Below are positions 45,436-55,066 of a stretch of 64,000 nucleotides of DNA, one piece after another (position 1 is the first letter of the stretch; the number at the start of each line of letters is the position of its first letter). The notes beneath the pieces were generated by a model that saw nothing but the letters and a program-made list of their open reading frames with translations, was not told where the DNA came from and made no database searches. The stretch covers positions 868,001-932,000 of the forward strand of contig NZ_JAJEJV010000004.1 of the NCBI RefSeq assembly GCF_021390675.1, read 5' to 3'. Position numbers and translations under genes: made by a program. This DNA comes from Dyella sp. 2HG41-7. Its GTDB lineage: Bacteria > Pseudomonadota > Gammaproteobacteria > Xanthomonadales > Rhodanobacteraceae.

Positions 45436-46885
45436 GCGCGTCGTTGCGGCACTCGGCATCGCTGTCGCGTTGGGCGGTTGCTCGCTCGCGCCCGCGTACC
45501 ATGCCCCGACGCTGCCACCGATGCCGACCAGCTTCAAGGAAGGTGATACGGCGTGGAAGGTTGCGGCGCCGTCGGATGAGGCGTCGCGCGGCAACTGGTG
45601 GGCGGTTTACAACGACAGCGCGTTGAATCAGCTGGAAATGAAGCTGGATAGTGATAATCCAAGCTTGGCTGCCGCACTTGCGAGATACGATGCGTCGCGC
45701 GCATTTGAAAGTCAGCTCCGCTCTGGGTTGTTCCCCGTTTTCGGCGCGATGGCCAATCCTGAGCGCGCGCGTCAGTCCAACAATCGTCCGTTGCGCGGCA
45801 GCAATCAGCCGAACGAATACGATGCGGACACGATCGGTCTCGCGGCCGATTACGATCTCGATCTGTGGGGTCGGATTCGCAATGAAATCAGCGAAGGTCA
45901 CGCGCTTGCGCAAGCATCGCAGGCGAATCTCGCCTCGGCGAAATTGAGCCTCGAATCGCAACTCGCCAACGATTACATGCGGCTGCGCGGTTACGATATC
46001 CAATTGAGCACGCTGCAGGATGCGCTGAAAGCGTATCAGCGCGCGTTGGATCTCACCGAAAACCGTCACGGCGGCGGTATCGCCTCGGGTCTCGATGTGT
46101 CGCGCGCGCAAGCACAGCTCGACGACGCGCAGGCGCAAGTGACCGACGTGCTTGCGCAACGTGCGATCACCGAGCACGCCATCGCAACGCTGGTGGGTGT
46201 GCCGGCCTCGAGTTTCTCCCTTGCATCGACGCAGGATCCGCTGCAGGTGCCCGTTACACCGGTTGGCGTACCGTCTACGTTGCTCGAGAGGCGTCCTGAT
46301 ATTGCGGCGGCGGAACGTCGCGTGTTTTCGGCCAACGCCGGCATCGGCGTCGCGCGTGCGGCGTTTTTCCCGGACTTGAGTTTGTCGGGAAATATCGGTT
46401 TTCAGGACACCGGCATGGGCAGTCTGCTCGCCACCGGCAATCGGTTCTGGGCGTTGGGGCCGTTGGCGACGTTGAATCTTTTCGACGGCGGCTTGCGCCG
46501 CGCCAAGCTGCGTGAAGCGCATGCGGAGTTTGCCGAGGCATCCGATGTTTATCGACAAACCGTGCTCGATGCGTTCCGTCAGGTGGAAGACGATCTCGCG
46601 TTGCTGCATCAGCTTGGCGTCGAAGCCCACCAAGAAGATCAGGCTTTCGCAGCGGCGCAGCAGACGTTGAACATTGCCACCAATCGTTATCGCGAAGGCA
46701 TCGTGAACTATCTCGATGTGGTGACTGCGCAAACCGCGGCGCTCTCGGCGCAGCGCAGTGCGGAGGCGATTCGTACGCGGCGATTGCAGGCAAGCGTGGA
46801 TCTTATTCGTGCGCTTGGCGGCGGTTGGTCGCGCGATACCGGAATGGATGTTGCAGCAGCGCCTGAGGCGGCGAGCGCGCGCTAG
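45428..46885 (+). CDS. Outer-membrane efflux lipoprotein, NodT/OprM type
   Basis: A protein of 485 residues. It begins at GTG 45428 (GGGG 7 nt upstream) with a lipoprotein signal ending LGGC (lipobox), followed by SLAPAYHAP, the usual NodT start. Two OEP repeats have the coiled-coil pattern and the motifs DYDLDLWGRIRNE, LERRPDIAAAERRVFSANAGIGVARAAFFPDLSLSG and YREGIVNYLDVVTAQ. It forms the TolC-like exit duct of the tripartite RND pump. It overlaps the adaptor by 8 nt, and its stop shares the palindrome CTAG with the stop of priA. Confidence 0.92.
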   Translation: MIKRVVAALGIAVALGGCSLAPAYHAPTLPPMPTSFKEGDTAWKVAAPSDEASRGNWWAVYNDSALNQLEMKLDSDNPSLAAALARYDASRAFESQLRSGLFPVFGAMANPERARQSNNRPLRGSNQPNEYDADTIGLAADYDLDLWGRIRNEISEGHALAQASQANLASAKLSLESQLANDYMRLRGYDIQLSTLQDALKAYQRALDLTENRHGGGIASGLDVSRAQAQLDDAQAQVTDVLAQRAITEHAIATLVGVPASSFSLASTQDPLQVPVTPVGVPSTLLERRPDIAAAERRVFSANAGIGVARAAFFPDLSLSGNIGFQDTGMGSLLATGNRFWALGPLATLNLFDGGLRRAKLREAHAEFAEASDVYRQTVLDAFRQVEDDLALLHQLGVEAHQEDQAFAAAQQTLNIATNRYREGIVNYLDVVTAQTAALSAQRSAEAIRTRRLQASVDLIRALGGGWSRDTGMDVAAAPEAASAR

Positions 46886-49056
46886 TACAGATCGATCGGA
46901 TCCACATCCAGCGACCAACGCACTTTGCGCGCGGACGGCAGTTGCGAAAGCTGCGCCGACCACGGACGCATGGCTGCGTGCAAGTGACGACGGTTTGACG
47001 ATTCGATCAGCAGTTGCCCGCGTTGACGCCCTGCGCGCATCGGCATCGGCGCGGGCATGGGGCCGGCGATCTGCAGCGTTTCGGCGTTCGGCAACGCCGC
47101 GCACGCTTCCGATAGAAACGCATCCACCGCGGCGCGTTGATGCGCTTCGCATCGCAACAGTACTTGATGACCAAACGGCGGTAATCCGGTTTGCCGCCGT
47201 TCGGCGAGCAAGTCTTTGGCCGCCGCCGCGTAGCCTTGCGCGAGCAGCGCGCGCAACATCGGATGGTCGGGATGATGCGTTTGCAACAGCACGCGTCCGG
47301 GCTTGCGTGCGCGACCAGCGCGTCCGGCGACTTGCACCACCAGCTGCGCCAATCGTTCGCCTGCGCGGAAGTCGACGCTAAGCAAACCTTCGTCGACACC
47401 GACGATGGCGACCAGGGTGAGATTCGGCAAATCGTGACCTTTCGCCAGCATCTGCGTGCCGACCAAAATCGCCGGCGCATCCACGGACAAGTTGCCAAGC
47501 AAATGTTCGAATGCATCGCGACGTCGTGTGGTTTCGCGGTCGATGCGCAGCACGGGTGTTTGCGGGAAATGCGCGGTGAGCGCTTCTTCCAGTCGTTCGG
47601 TGCCTTGGCCTTGAGGTTTCAAATCCTGACCGCCGCAGACGGGGCAGGTGGCGGGCACGGGCGTCTGGTTGTCGCAGTGATGGCACACCAGCTTTCGCCA
47701 CGCGGCGTGCAGCGTGAGCGGGTGATCGCAACGCGGGCATTCCGCATGCCAGCCGCAGCTGTGACATAAAAGCACGGGCGCATAGCCGCGACGATTGCGA
47801 AACACCAGCGCTTGTTCGCCGCGCGCCACCGTATCCGCTACCGCGTGCATCAGCGCCGGCGAAAGACCGTGATCCAGACGCTGCGCGCGCATATCGATGA
47901 TCTGCACCTGCGGCGGATGCGCGGCGCTGGGGCGCGAGCGCAAATGCAACGCGTGATAGCGCCCGGCTTCGACGTTCGCCAAGCTCTCCAGCGATGGCGT
48001 GGCTGAGCCGAGCACCACCGGCACCTGCAACGCGCGCCCACGTACGAGTGCGAGATCGCGCGCGTGATAACGGAAACCTTCCTGCTGCTTGTATGCGCTG
48101 TCGTGTTCCTCGTCGACGATGATGACGCCCGCGTGCGGCAAGGGCGTAAACACCGCCGAACGCGTGCCGAGCACCACCTTCGCTTCGCCCGAGCGCATGC
48201 GCAGCCATGCGCGCGCGCGTTCGCCTTCGGCGAGATTGGAATGCAGCACTTCGACCGGCACGCCCAGTCGTTCGCGCAGGCGGCGCACCGTTTGCGGCGC
48301 GAGGCCGATCTCCGGCACCAGCAGCAGCGCTTGCTTGCCTTGCGCGAGCGCGCGTTCGATCAGCGCGAGGTAGACCTCGGTTTTGCCGCTGCCCGTTACG
48401 CCGTCGAGCAGAAACGGTTGGAATCGGCCGAACGCTTCCGTCACCGCCGCAACGGCCGTCGTTTGTTCGGCGTGCAAGGCAAGTGCGGGCGCGTTGGGAA
48501 CGAAACCCGATACGGGCGCGGGTTCGCCGCGCTCGATCAAGCCGGCCTCAAGAAGCCGTCGCCCGGCAGCGCGCCAATCGGACAATGCCATGTCCAGTTC
48601 GGAAGCGGATAAAGGGCCAGCGACCAAACTCTGCAACAAGGCGCGACTGCTGCCGCGCCGACTGCCCGCGTCGAGCGCGCTATGGCCGGCGTTCGTCAGC
48701 TGCCAAATCGGTTCCTGCGTTTCCGGCCACGGCTTGTCTTCGCGCAGCAGCAGAGGCAGCGCGTTGGCGTACGCTTCGCCCGGCGCGCCGAGCCAGTAAT
48801 CGGCGGCCCACGCCAAGGTCTGCATCAATTCCGCGTTCAGCAGCGGAGCGTCGTCGAGCACGCGCAGCACCCGCTTCAATCGTGTGTTTCCGACGAGCGC
48901 CGGCACATCGGTTTCCACCACCACGCCGACCGCTTTGTTGCGTCCGAAGGGCACGAGCACGCGACTGCCTGTCGCGACATTGCCGCTTACCGGCGGCAGA
49001 TAGTCGAACAAAGTGGGAAGGGGCACCGGCAGGGCGACGCGGAGAACGGAAGGCAT
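46882..49056 (-). CDS. priA: Primosomal protein N' / replication-restart helicase PriA
   Basis: A protein of 724 residues. N-terminal DNA-binding domain (LPVPLPTLFDYLPP), helicase motifs GVTGSGKTEVYL, LVPEIGLAPQ, DEEHDSAYKQ and LGSATPSLES. Zinc-binding cysteines CHSC, CPRC, CHHC and CPVC occur in two groups, then GTERLEEAL, GTQMLAKGHDLPNLT and VAGRAGRARKPGRV. It restarts replication at broken or stalled forks. The upstream region contains an inverted pair of DnaA boxes. It converges with the efflux operon and shares 4 bp (CTAG) with the end of the outer-membrane gene. Confidence 0.95.
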   Translation of the reverse strand: MPSVLRVALPVPLPTLFDYLPPVSGNVATGSRVLVPFGRNKAVGVVVETDVPALVGNTRLKRVLRVLDDAPLLNAELMQTLAWAADYWLGAPGEAYANALPLLLREDKPWPETQEPIWQLTNAGHSALDAGSRRGSSRALLQSLVAGPLSASELDMALSDWRAAGRRLLEAGLIERGEPAPVSGFVPNAPALALHAEQTTAVAAVTEAFGRFQPFLLDGVTGSGKTEVYLALIERALAQGKQALLLVPEIGLAPQTVRRLRERLGVPVEVLHSNLAEGERARAWLRMRSGEAKVVLGTRSAVFTPLPHAGVIIVDEEHDSAYKQQEGFRYHARDLALVRGRALQVPVVLGSATPSLESLANVEAGRYHALHLRSRPSAAHPPQVQIIDMRAQRLDHGLSPALMHAVADTVARGEQALVFRNRRGYAPVLLCHSCGWHAECPRCDHPLTLHAAWRKLVCHHCDNQTPVPATCPVCGGQDLKPQGQGTERLEEALTAHFPQTPVLRIDRETTRRRDAFEHLLGNLSVDAPAILVGTQMLAKGHDLPNLTLVAIVGVDEGLLSVDFRAGERLAQLVVQVAGRAGRARKPGRVLLQTHHPDHPMLRALLAQGYAAAAKDLLAERRQTGLPPFGHQVLLRCEAHQRAAVDAFLSEACAALPNAETLQIAGPMPAPMPMRAGRQRGQLLIESSNRRHLHAAMRPWSAQLSQLPSARKVRWSLDVDPIDLY

Positions 49057-49216
49057 GGTCGGTAACGTGGAGCCGGTATGGGTCGAGTGTATCGCGTCGC
49101 TGCACGCGCGCTGACAATTCGCCCGCGAAGGGTGGCGTGGTGGATGCTTGCCGGCGATTGCTGCCCTGTCATCTAGGAAAACCCGCTAAGTGGCTCATCA
49201 GCACACGATTTTTCCC

Positions 49217-49251
49217 TTATCCACAAGAGTTGTGGATAAGTCTGTGGATGC
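49217..49251. promoter_or_regulatory. Inverted pair of consensus DnaA boxes, plus a weaker third, upstream of priA
   Basis: TTATCCACA (49217-49225) and its reverse complement TGTGGATAA (49231-49239) are both perfect consensus DnaA boxes facing each other, within a 10-bp-arm inverted repeat with a 3-nt spacer. TGTGGATGC at 49243-49251 is a 7/9 match. They lie about 165-195 bp before priA, in a 401-bp gap (49057-49457). Upstream, on the - strand, TTGAAC at about 49310 and TTTTAA at about 49280 form a possible priA promoter. The adjacent AT-rich stretch is also noticeable. The rest of the gap holds the direct repeats listed separately. Confidence 0.7.
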
Positions 49252-49333
49252 GCCGTTGATCGGATGCCTTTTCGCGCATTAAAACGGCCCTCGTGACACG
49301 CTGTTCAACTTTTGATCAGCTAAAAATAATCAG

Positions 49334-49414
49334 GTATGTCAATAACTTAAAATCGCGCATCGTTCTTGCCCGCGCCGATCTCACGGACTTGACACACGTG
49401 TATGTCAATACCTT
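49334..49414. repeat. Pair of near-identical 15-bp direct repeats with an inverted TTGACA
   Basis: GTATGTCAATAACTT (49334-49348) recurs as GTATGTCAATACCTT (49400-49414), 14 of 15 identical, exactly 66 bp apart. The second copy's TGTCAA (49403-49408) is also in inverted repeat with TTGACA at 49389-49394. This could be a two-site operator upstream of priA, or the 3' region of the DUF3667 gene. No known regulator is recognised. Confidence 0.45.
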
Positions 49415-49457
49415 GACGCTGTGCAAAACCGGGCTTTTAGGGGTCCGAAAATGACAG

Positions 49458-50633
49458 TCAGTGAACAATGCCAAGCGCGGCGGCGACCAGTAGGAACAAG
49501 ACGAGCAGCCAGAAATAGAACCACCCGATAAACCAGAATTTCACGACGGTCATCGCCCATCCCTGCCGGTAGACCCGCTTTTGCATGATGAGCAGGTAGG
49601 CCGGTATCCATAGGAACAGGGGAAGCTGAAGCATGCTCACAGCGTGTCCGGCGAACGAGGAATACGGCTTGAGCCACGTGGACAAGATACCGACGAGCAC
49701 GATCAGCAACAGGCTCAAAAAGATGAACGCGTGACTGTGCAGGGAGACGATCAGATGCTCCATGTAGAGCCGGCGCTTAAAGATATAAAAGAGTGTCAAC
49801 AACAGCGCGAACACGGGGACCAACACCAACATCGTGCCGGGGAGCACGCCATAGAAGCCGGCGACGAGATGATCGATCGCCTCTTGGCGTTCGGCGACGG
49901 TGCCGTGGTGATTCGTATAGTCGAAGGCTTTGAGGTTACGGCGCGCGTGTTCCAGGAACTCGGTCAGGCGTTCATTGGCGAATGCGGGCAGCCAGGAGAT
50001 GTGCACCGGATTGATGGGCTTGTCCGGTTGTTCGGCATGAGGGGGTGGCGCAGCGGCGACCACGGTCGATGCCTTCGCCGGCGCGCCCAGTTCCGTCAAT
50101 CGGTCATTCGCCTGATCCCGGAGCTGCTGCTCGGCTTTGTCGATCTGGGCGACGATCGCGGCGTTGCCAACGGAGCGGGTGGCTTCCAGAGCCGCCAGTC
50201 TTTTGCTGAGGACCGCCGATACCTCAGGCGCGGTTTGGGCTTGCGCAAAATCGTCGTTGGTGACGACCAGCGCGGCCGAGCGATGGCGCTCTTCGATGCG
50301 GTGCGTAATGACATCCGTCGCCAAATGCAGCACGAAAAAAGAGAGCAGACACAACACGAACATCAAACGGAACGGCGCGATGTAGCGCACGCGTCGTCCG
50401 CTGAAATATTCCAGCGTCAGAAAACCCGGTTTGCGAAATAGCGGCGGCAGCGTATGCAGGATGCGCCCGTCGATATGCAGGAAAGTTTCGAAGAACTCCT
50501 CGAACAATCCATGCACCGGCCGCAGCACGCTATGGACCGACTGCCCGCAGTGGTGGCAGTACTCGCCTTCCAGCGGCGTTTGGCAGTTGGCGCAGCATGC
50601 GCCCTCGTACGAGGTCAATTCCTTGTTCGACAT
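49458..50633 (-). CDS. DUF3667-type membrane protein with N-terminal zinc ribbon
   Basis: A protein of 391 residues. The N-terminus has four Cys in CANCQTPLEGEYCHHCGQ, a zinc-ribbon pair typical of DUF3667 proteins. Then comes a cytosolic stretch (VHGLFEEFFETFLHIDGRIL), a first membrane helix near LMFVLCLLSFFVLHL, a soluble domain of about 130 residues, and four hydrophobic segments at the C-terminus (about 250-391). Function is unknown; the ribbon suggests metal binding or regulation of a membrane complex. It is divergent from the MATE gene and 401 bp upstream of priA in the same direction. Confidence 0.72.
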   Translation of the reverse strand: MSNKELTSYEGACCANCQTPLEGEYCHHCGQSVHSVLRPVHGLFEEFFETFLHIDGRILHTLPPLFRKPGFLTLEYFSGRRVRYIAPFRLMFVLCLLSFFVLHLATDVITHRIEERHRSAALVVTNDDFAQAQTAPEVSAVLSKRLAALEATRSVGNAAIVAQIDKAEQQLRDQANDRLTELGAPAKASTVVAAAPPPHAEQPDKPINPVHISWLPAFANERLTEFLEHARRNLKAFDYTNHHGTVAERQEAIDHLVAGFYGVLPGTMLVLVPVFALLLTLFYIFKRRLYMEHLIVSLHSHAFIFLSLLLIVLVGILSTWLKPYSSFAGHAVSMLQLPLFLWIPAYLLIMQKRVYRQGWAMTVVKFWFIGWFYFWLLVLFLLVAAALGIVH

Positions 50634-50734
50634 GCGCTTCCCCTACGATTCAGCGCCGAATCTTGGCAGGTTGGGCGGACGGGGGAAACTGCCAATCGCA
50701 GCGCGGTACACTAAGCGGCTCGGAGTATCCCTTT

Positions 50735-52141
50735 ATGAAACCCTTCCATCTCGACCGAGCCCGGGTATCGCGGGAGATCGGCGCGACCGTGCGCTTGGCC
50801 TTGCCGCTGATGCTGGCCCAGCTTGCCGCGATCGGCAGCAATGTGATCGACGCTGTGCTCGCCGGGCACGTCAGCGCGCATGTGCTCGGTTCCGTGGCGG
50901 TGGGCGCCAGCATCTGGTCGCTGGCGATCGTGAGCGGTATCGGCATGATGATGTCGGTGCCGCCGGTGATTTCACAGCTCGACGGCGCCGGCCGTCGGCA
51001 CGCGGCGGGCGACGTGTTTCATCAGGCGATCTGGCTGGCGCTGATGATGGGTGTGGTGCTGTGGTTCGCCGTGCGTCACGCCGAGCCGTTGATCAGATTA
51101 ATCGGCGTATCGCCAGGGCTTTATGTTGATGTGGACGCCTTTTTGCGCGCCATCAGTTGGGGCGCGCCGGCGTTAACGTGCTACTTCGCGTTGCGCGGTT
51201 TGTCTGAGGGTTTGTCGCTCACGCGGCCTTCCATGTATTTCGCCTTCGGCGGCCTGCTGCTGTTGTTGCCGCTGGGCTACGTCTTCATGTTCGGCAAGCT
51301 CGGTCTGCCGCCACAGGGCGCGCGCGGTTGCGGCATTGCTACGGCCACGGCGTTGTGGGTTGAGATGCTGGCGTTCGCGATTTACATCTTCTTCCATCGC
51401 AACTACCAGGGCATGGGGCTGTTCGCGCATTTCGAATGGCCGGATTGGCGGCGCATCGGGCAGCTGGTGCATATCGGCATGCCAATGGCGATCACGCTGC
51501 TGGCCGAGGCAGGCCTGTTCGTGGCGGCGGCGCTGCTGATCGGCACGATGGGCGAAGACATGGTGGCCAGCCATCAGGTGGCGTTGAACGTGGCCGCGTT
51601 CTTTTTCATGGTGCCATTGGGCTTGGCGATGGCGATTACCGTGCGCGTGGGGAATGCCGTGGGGCGTGGAGATGTGCCCGGTATCCGCTATGCCGGTTTT
51701 TGCGGCATCGGGCTGACCTTGGTCACGCAGACAATTTCGGCGTGCATGATGCTGGGTTTCCCGCGTTTGATCGCCTCGCTGTATACGCGCGACAACACGG
51801 TGATTGAGCTGGCGGTGCAGTTGCTTTTGCTCGCCGGATTGTTTCAGTTTTCCGACGGCATCCAGGTGGCGTCCAACGGCGCCTTGCGTGGCCTGAAAGA
51901 CACGCGCGTGCCGATGGCGATCACGCTGTTCGCGTATTGGATGGTCGGCATGCCGGTGGGGTGGTGGTTGGCGTTCCACCTCAAGCTGGGCGCCCGGGGT
52001 ATCTGGATGGGGCTGATCGCCGGCCTGAGCATGGCGGCCTTGCTTTTATTTATACGATTCTGGCGCAGCTCATCCCGACTTCGTTACGGGACGTTTGGCC
52101 CTGTTGCGCCGGACGCGGCGGATGCGAGGATTCCCTCATGA
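50735..52141 (+). CDS. MATE-family multidrug exporter (NorM-like)
   Basis: A protein of 468 residues with 12 predicted helices in two MatE halves. Recognisable pieces are GATVRLALPLMLAQLAAIGSNVIDAVLAGHVS, ALRGLSEGLSLTRPSM, GMPMAITLLAEAGLFVAAALLIG, GLAMAITVRVGNAVGRGD and SNGALRGLKDTRVPM. It exports cationic drugs by exchange with Na+ or H+. Start: ATG 50735 with GGAG about 10 nt before it. It precedes sppA by 55 bp in the same direction. The substrate range is unknown. Confidence 0.92.
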   Translation: MKPFHLDRARVSREIGATVRLALPLMLAQLAAIGSNVIDAVLAGHVSAHVLGSVAVGASIWSLAIVSGIGMMMSVPPVISQLDGAGRRHAAGDVFHQAIWLALMMGVVLWFAVRHAEPLIRLIGVSPGLYVDVDAFLRAISWGAPALTCYFALRGLSEGLSLTRPSMYFAFGGLLLLLPLGYVFMFGKLGLPPQGARGCGIATATALWVEMLAFAIYIFFHRNYQGMGLFAHFEWPDWRRIGQLVHIGMPMAITLLAEAGLFVAAALLIGTMGEDMVASHQVALNVAAFFFMVPLGLAMAITVRVGNAVGRGDVPGIRYAGFCGIGLTLVTQTISACMMLGFPRLIASLYTRDNTVIELAVQLLLLAGLFQFSDGIQVASNGALRGLKDTRVPMAITLFAYWMVGMPVGWWLAFHLKLGARGIWMGLIAGLSMAALLLFIRFWRSSSRLRYGTFGPVAPDAADARIPS

Positions 52142-52196
52142 CCGGCGCTGCCAGAACCATTACGCTGGCAGCCATACCCTTCCATCCGAGAGTTTT

Positions 52197-54071
52197 ATGA
52201 CGACACCCCCGCCTCTGCGGCAGCCGAACGGATTCTGGGCGTTTCTGCGCGTATTCGGGCGCGGGTTGAACATCGTGCGGTTGATCATTCTCAACCTGGT
52301 GTTCTTCCTGTTCCTGTGGGTGGTGGGGTTGTTCATCCTGGCCCTCGGCGCGTCCAAGCACCTCAACGACATTCAGGACAACAGCGTGTTGGTGCTGCGT
52401 CCGGAAGGGCGACTGGTCGAGCAATACAGCATCAATCCGATGCAACGCGCGTTGTCCAAGCTTTCCGGTAACGAACCGAAGGAAGTGCAGTTGCGCGACA
52501 TCGTCGGCGCGATCGACGCGGCCTCCAAGGATTCGCATATCACGCGCATCGTGCTCGATCCCAGTCATCTGCAAGCCTCGGGTTTTGCGGCGCTGACGGA
52601 AGTCGGCGCGGCGCTGGATCGTTTTCGCGCATCAGGCAAGCCGGTGATTGCGTGGGCTTCGTATCTGGATCAATACCAGTACGACTTGGCGGCGCATGCG
52701 GATCGCATTTTGCTCGATCCCCAGGGCGGTCTGCTGATTACGGGTTTGGCGAACTATCGCCTGTTCTACAAAGATCTGCTCGACAAGTTAGGCGTGAATG
52801 TCTACTTGTTCCGCGTCGGTCAGTTCAAGAGCGCCGCCGAACCTTACATACTAGATCATGCATCGCCCGAATCCAAAGAAGCGGACAGTTACTGGATGGG
52901 CGGCTTGTGGGACGACTACATCGCCCGTATCGCGAAGCAGCGCAAACTCGATCCAGCGGTGGTGCGTGCGGATATCGACGGTCTGCCCGATCGCATTGCA
53001 TCGGCGCAAGGCGATCTAGCCAAACTCGCGCTCGATGAGCACCTGGTGGACGGTCTTGCCACGCGCGACGAGTTGATCGACACGCTTCGCTCGCAAGGCG
53101 TGCCTGCGGGCAAAGATGGACACGGATTCCGCGGCGTGCCCCTGGATCGCTACGCCGATCAGATGCCGAGCCAGGACAATCTGAGCCGCACCGCCGTCAC
53201 GGTGGTGGTCGCGGAAGGCGAGATCGCTTCCGGGCAACAACCGCCCGGTTCCATCGGCGGCGAGTCGACGGCCGCGCTGATTCGCAGCGCGCGCGAAAAC
53301 AAGCGCACCAAGGCGTTGGTGTTGCGGGTGAATTCGCCCGGCGGCGAAGTGTATGCGGCGGAAGAAATTCGACGCGAAGTGGCGTTGACGCGCAAAGCCG
53401 GCATTCCTGTCGTCGTTTCGATGGGCGACGTCGCGGCCAGCGGCGGTTACTGGATCTCGATGAATGCGGATCAGATCTACGCCGAGCCCAACACGATCAC
53501 CGGCTCGATCGGCATTTTCGGCATGTTTTTCACGGTGCCCGGCGCGCTCGGCAAGCTGGGCGTCAACGCCGATGGCGTAAGCACGTCGCCGTTGGCCGGT
53601 GCGTTCAATATCAGTCGTCCGCTCGATCCCAAGGTCGGCACGGTGATTCAGTCCATCATCAACAAGGGCTATCACGATTTCGTAGGCGGCGTGGCGCAGG
53701 CGCGCGGCAAGGATTACGCCGCTATCGACACGATCGCGCAAGGTCGTGTGTGGACGGGTAGTCAGGCGCAGCAGCGCGGTTTGATCGATCAACTCGGCGG
53801 GCTCGACGCGGCGATTCAAAAAGCTGCGGATCTGGCGAAGCTGGAAAAGGGCTACTCCGTGCGCTATCAGGAACAACCGATGGGCACGTTCGAGCGATTT
53901 GTGGTGAGCCTCAATCAATCGGCGATGGTGGCGGGTCTGCAAAGTTACGGCGTAAAGCTGCCGAACTGGTTCGCGCAGTTGCCGGCATTTGCGCCGGAGT
54001 TGAATATGCTGAGCACGGCGCAAGCGGGGCAGCCGAACGTGTATTCGTATTGTTTCTGCACGCCGCATTGA
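52197..54071 (+). CDS. sppA: Signal peptide peptidase SppA, long (67 kDa) type
   Basis: A protein of 624 residues, close to E. coli SppA (618). One N-terminal membrane helix (LIILNLVFFLFLWVVGLFIL, about 25-44) is followed by two S49 domains. The catalytic lysine is K211 in GQFKSAAEPY and the nucleophile S415 in GDVAASGGYW, at nearly the E. coli positions (209 and 409). It degrades cleaved signal peptides at the periplasmic face of the inner membrane. The last nine residues, YSYCFCTPH, are an unusual Cys-containing tail. Start ATG 52197 is 55 bp after the MATE stop. Confidence 0.94.
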   Translation: MTTPPPLRQPNGFWAFLRVFGRGLNIVRLIILNLVFFLFLWVVGLFILALGASKHLNDIQDNSVLVLRPEGRLVEQYSINPMQRALSKLSGNEPKEVQLRDIVGAIDAASKDSHITRIVLDPSHLQASGFAALTEVGAALDRFRASGKPVIAWASYLDQYQYDLAAHADRILLDPQGGLLITGLANYRLFYKDLLDKLGVNVYLFRVGQFKSAAEPYILDHASPESKEADSYWMGGLWDDYIARIAKQRKLDPAVVRADIDGLPDRIASAQGDLAKLALDEHLVDGLATRDELIDTLRSQGVPAGKDGHGFRGVPLDRYADQMPSQDNLSRTAVTVVVAEGEIASGQQPPGSIGGESTAALIRSARENKRTKALVLRVNSPGGEVYAAEEIRREVALTRKAGIPVVVSMGDVAASGGYWISMNADQIYAEPNTITGSIGIFGMFFTVPGALGKLGVNADGVSTSPLAGAFNISRPLDPKVGTVIQSIINKGYHDFVGGVAQARGKDYAAIDTIAQGRVWTGSQAQQRGLIDQLGGLDAAIQKAADLAKLEKGYSVRYQEQPMGTFERFVVSLNQSAMVAGLQSYGVKLPNWFAQLPAFAPELNMLSTAQAGQPNVYSYCFCTPH

Positions 54072-54165
54072 ATACATTGAGCGTCGCGTAAAACCGGCGC
54101 TCTCTTCCAAGAGAGAAGAGCACGCCGTTGCGGCACGCTATGCAAGTCGCAGCGTGTAAAGGGAT

Positions 54166-54987
54166 TCAGTCTACGCTGGCGTGGTAATACGCGCCTTGAC
54201 GCGCGATGCGCATAGGCATGCCGAACGCCGTCGTCAATGCGTCGTTCGTCAACACCTCGGCCTTGCTACCTTGTCGCAGCATGCGTCCGTCGCGCAACAG
54301 CACCACGTGATCGATTTCCGGAAGGATTTCTTCGACGTGATGCGTGACAAGCAGCAGCGTGACGCCACGTTGCGCCAGATGGCGCAGGCTTTCGAGAAAA
54401 CGCCGACGGCTGACCGGATCCAGGCCCGCGCAAGGTTCGTCCAGCAAAAGCGCGCGGGGACGATGCACCAACGCACGGGCAATCAATACGCGACGCGCTT
54501 CGCCGGTGGAGAGGCTCGCCATCTCGCGTCCTATCAACGACGTCGCTTCCATCTGCTCCAGCGCCTCATAAGCGCGTTGGCGCATAACGTCGGTCACGTG
54601 GTGGTCCAAACCGAGACCGCGTGCGGCGAAGAAGCCGGATACGACGGCATCGAAGACTTCCAACGGCGAGTCGCTGGTGTAATCCCGTTGCACCGCCGGC
54701 GATACGATGCCGATCAGGCTGCGCAGCTCGGTGACATTCCAGCGCTCGGAGCCGAATATCTTCACCACTGGCGTGCCGTCCTGCCGCGCAAGCGGATAAA
54801 GCTGCCGCGCGATCAGCCGGATCAGCGTGGATTTTCCCGAACCGTTGGCGCCGAGGATGGCGGTGTGCTGGCCGGCTGCCAAACGCAAGCTGAGCCGATC
54901 GAGAATCAGGCGTTCGCCGCGCAACACGCTGGCTTCATGGATCTCAAGCAAAGGAGTAGCTGCGTGGTGCGTGGTATCGGGACTCAT
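54166..54987 (-). CDS. Orphan ABC-transporter ATP-binding protein
   Basis: A protein of 273 residues. Walker A GANGSGKST, Q-loop IGIVSPAVQRDY, signature LSTGEARRV, Walker B ALLLDEPCAGLD and H-loop VTHHVEEI. The sequence resembles the ModF/YlmA group of soluble ATPases, often found without a permease. The region FGSERWNVTELRSLIGIVSPAVQ resembles ATPases of the molybdate/iron type in length, but no permease or binding-protein gene is adjacent. It may work with an unlinked permease or on another target. It starts at ATG 54987 and converges with sppA (gap 94 bp). Confidence 0.82.
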   Translation of the reverse strand: MSPDTTHHAATPLLEIHEASVLRGERLILDRLSLRLAAGQHTAILGANGSGKSTLIRLIARQLYPLARQDGTPVVKIFGSERWNVTELRSLIGIVSPAVQRDYTSDSPLEVFDAVVSGFFAARGLGLDHHVTDVMRQRAYEALEQMEATSLIGREMASLSTGEARRVLIARALVHRPRALLLDEPCAGLDPVSRRRFLESLRHLAQRGVTLLLVTHHVEEILPEIDHVVLLRDGRMLRQGSKAEVLTNDALTTAFGMPMRIARQGAYYHASVD

Positions 54988-55066
54988 GCCCGAACCTTGC
55001 CTGCATCGGTGGGCGATGGCAAGCGATGGACGTTCAGACGTCCAAACGCCGCTGTGTAGGTAAAAA

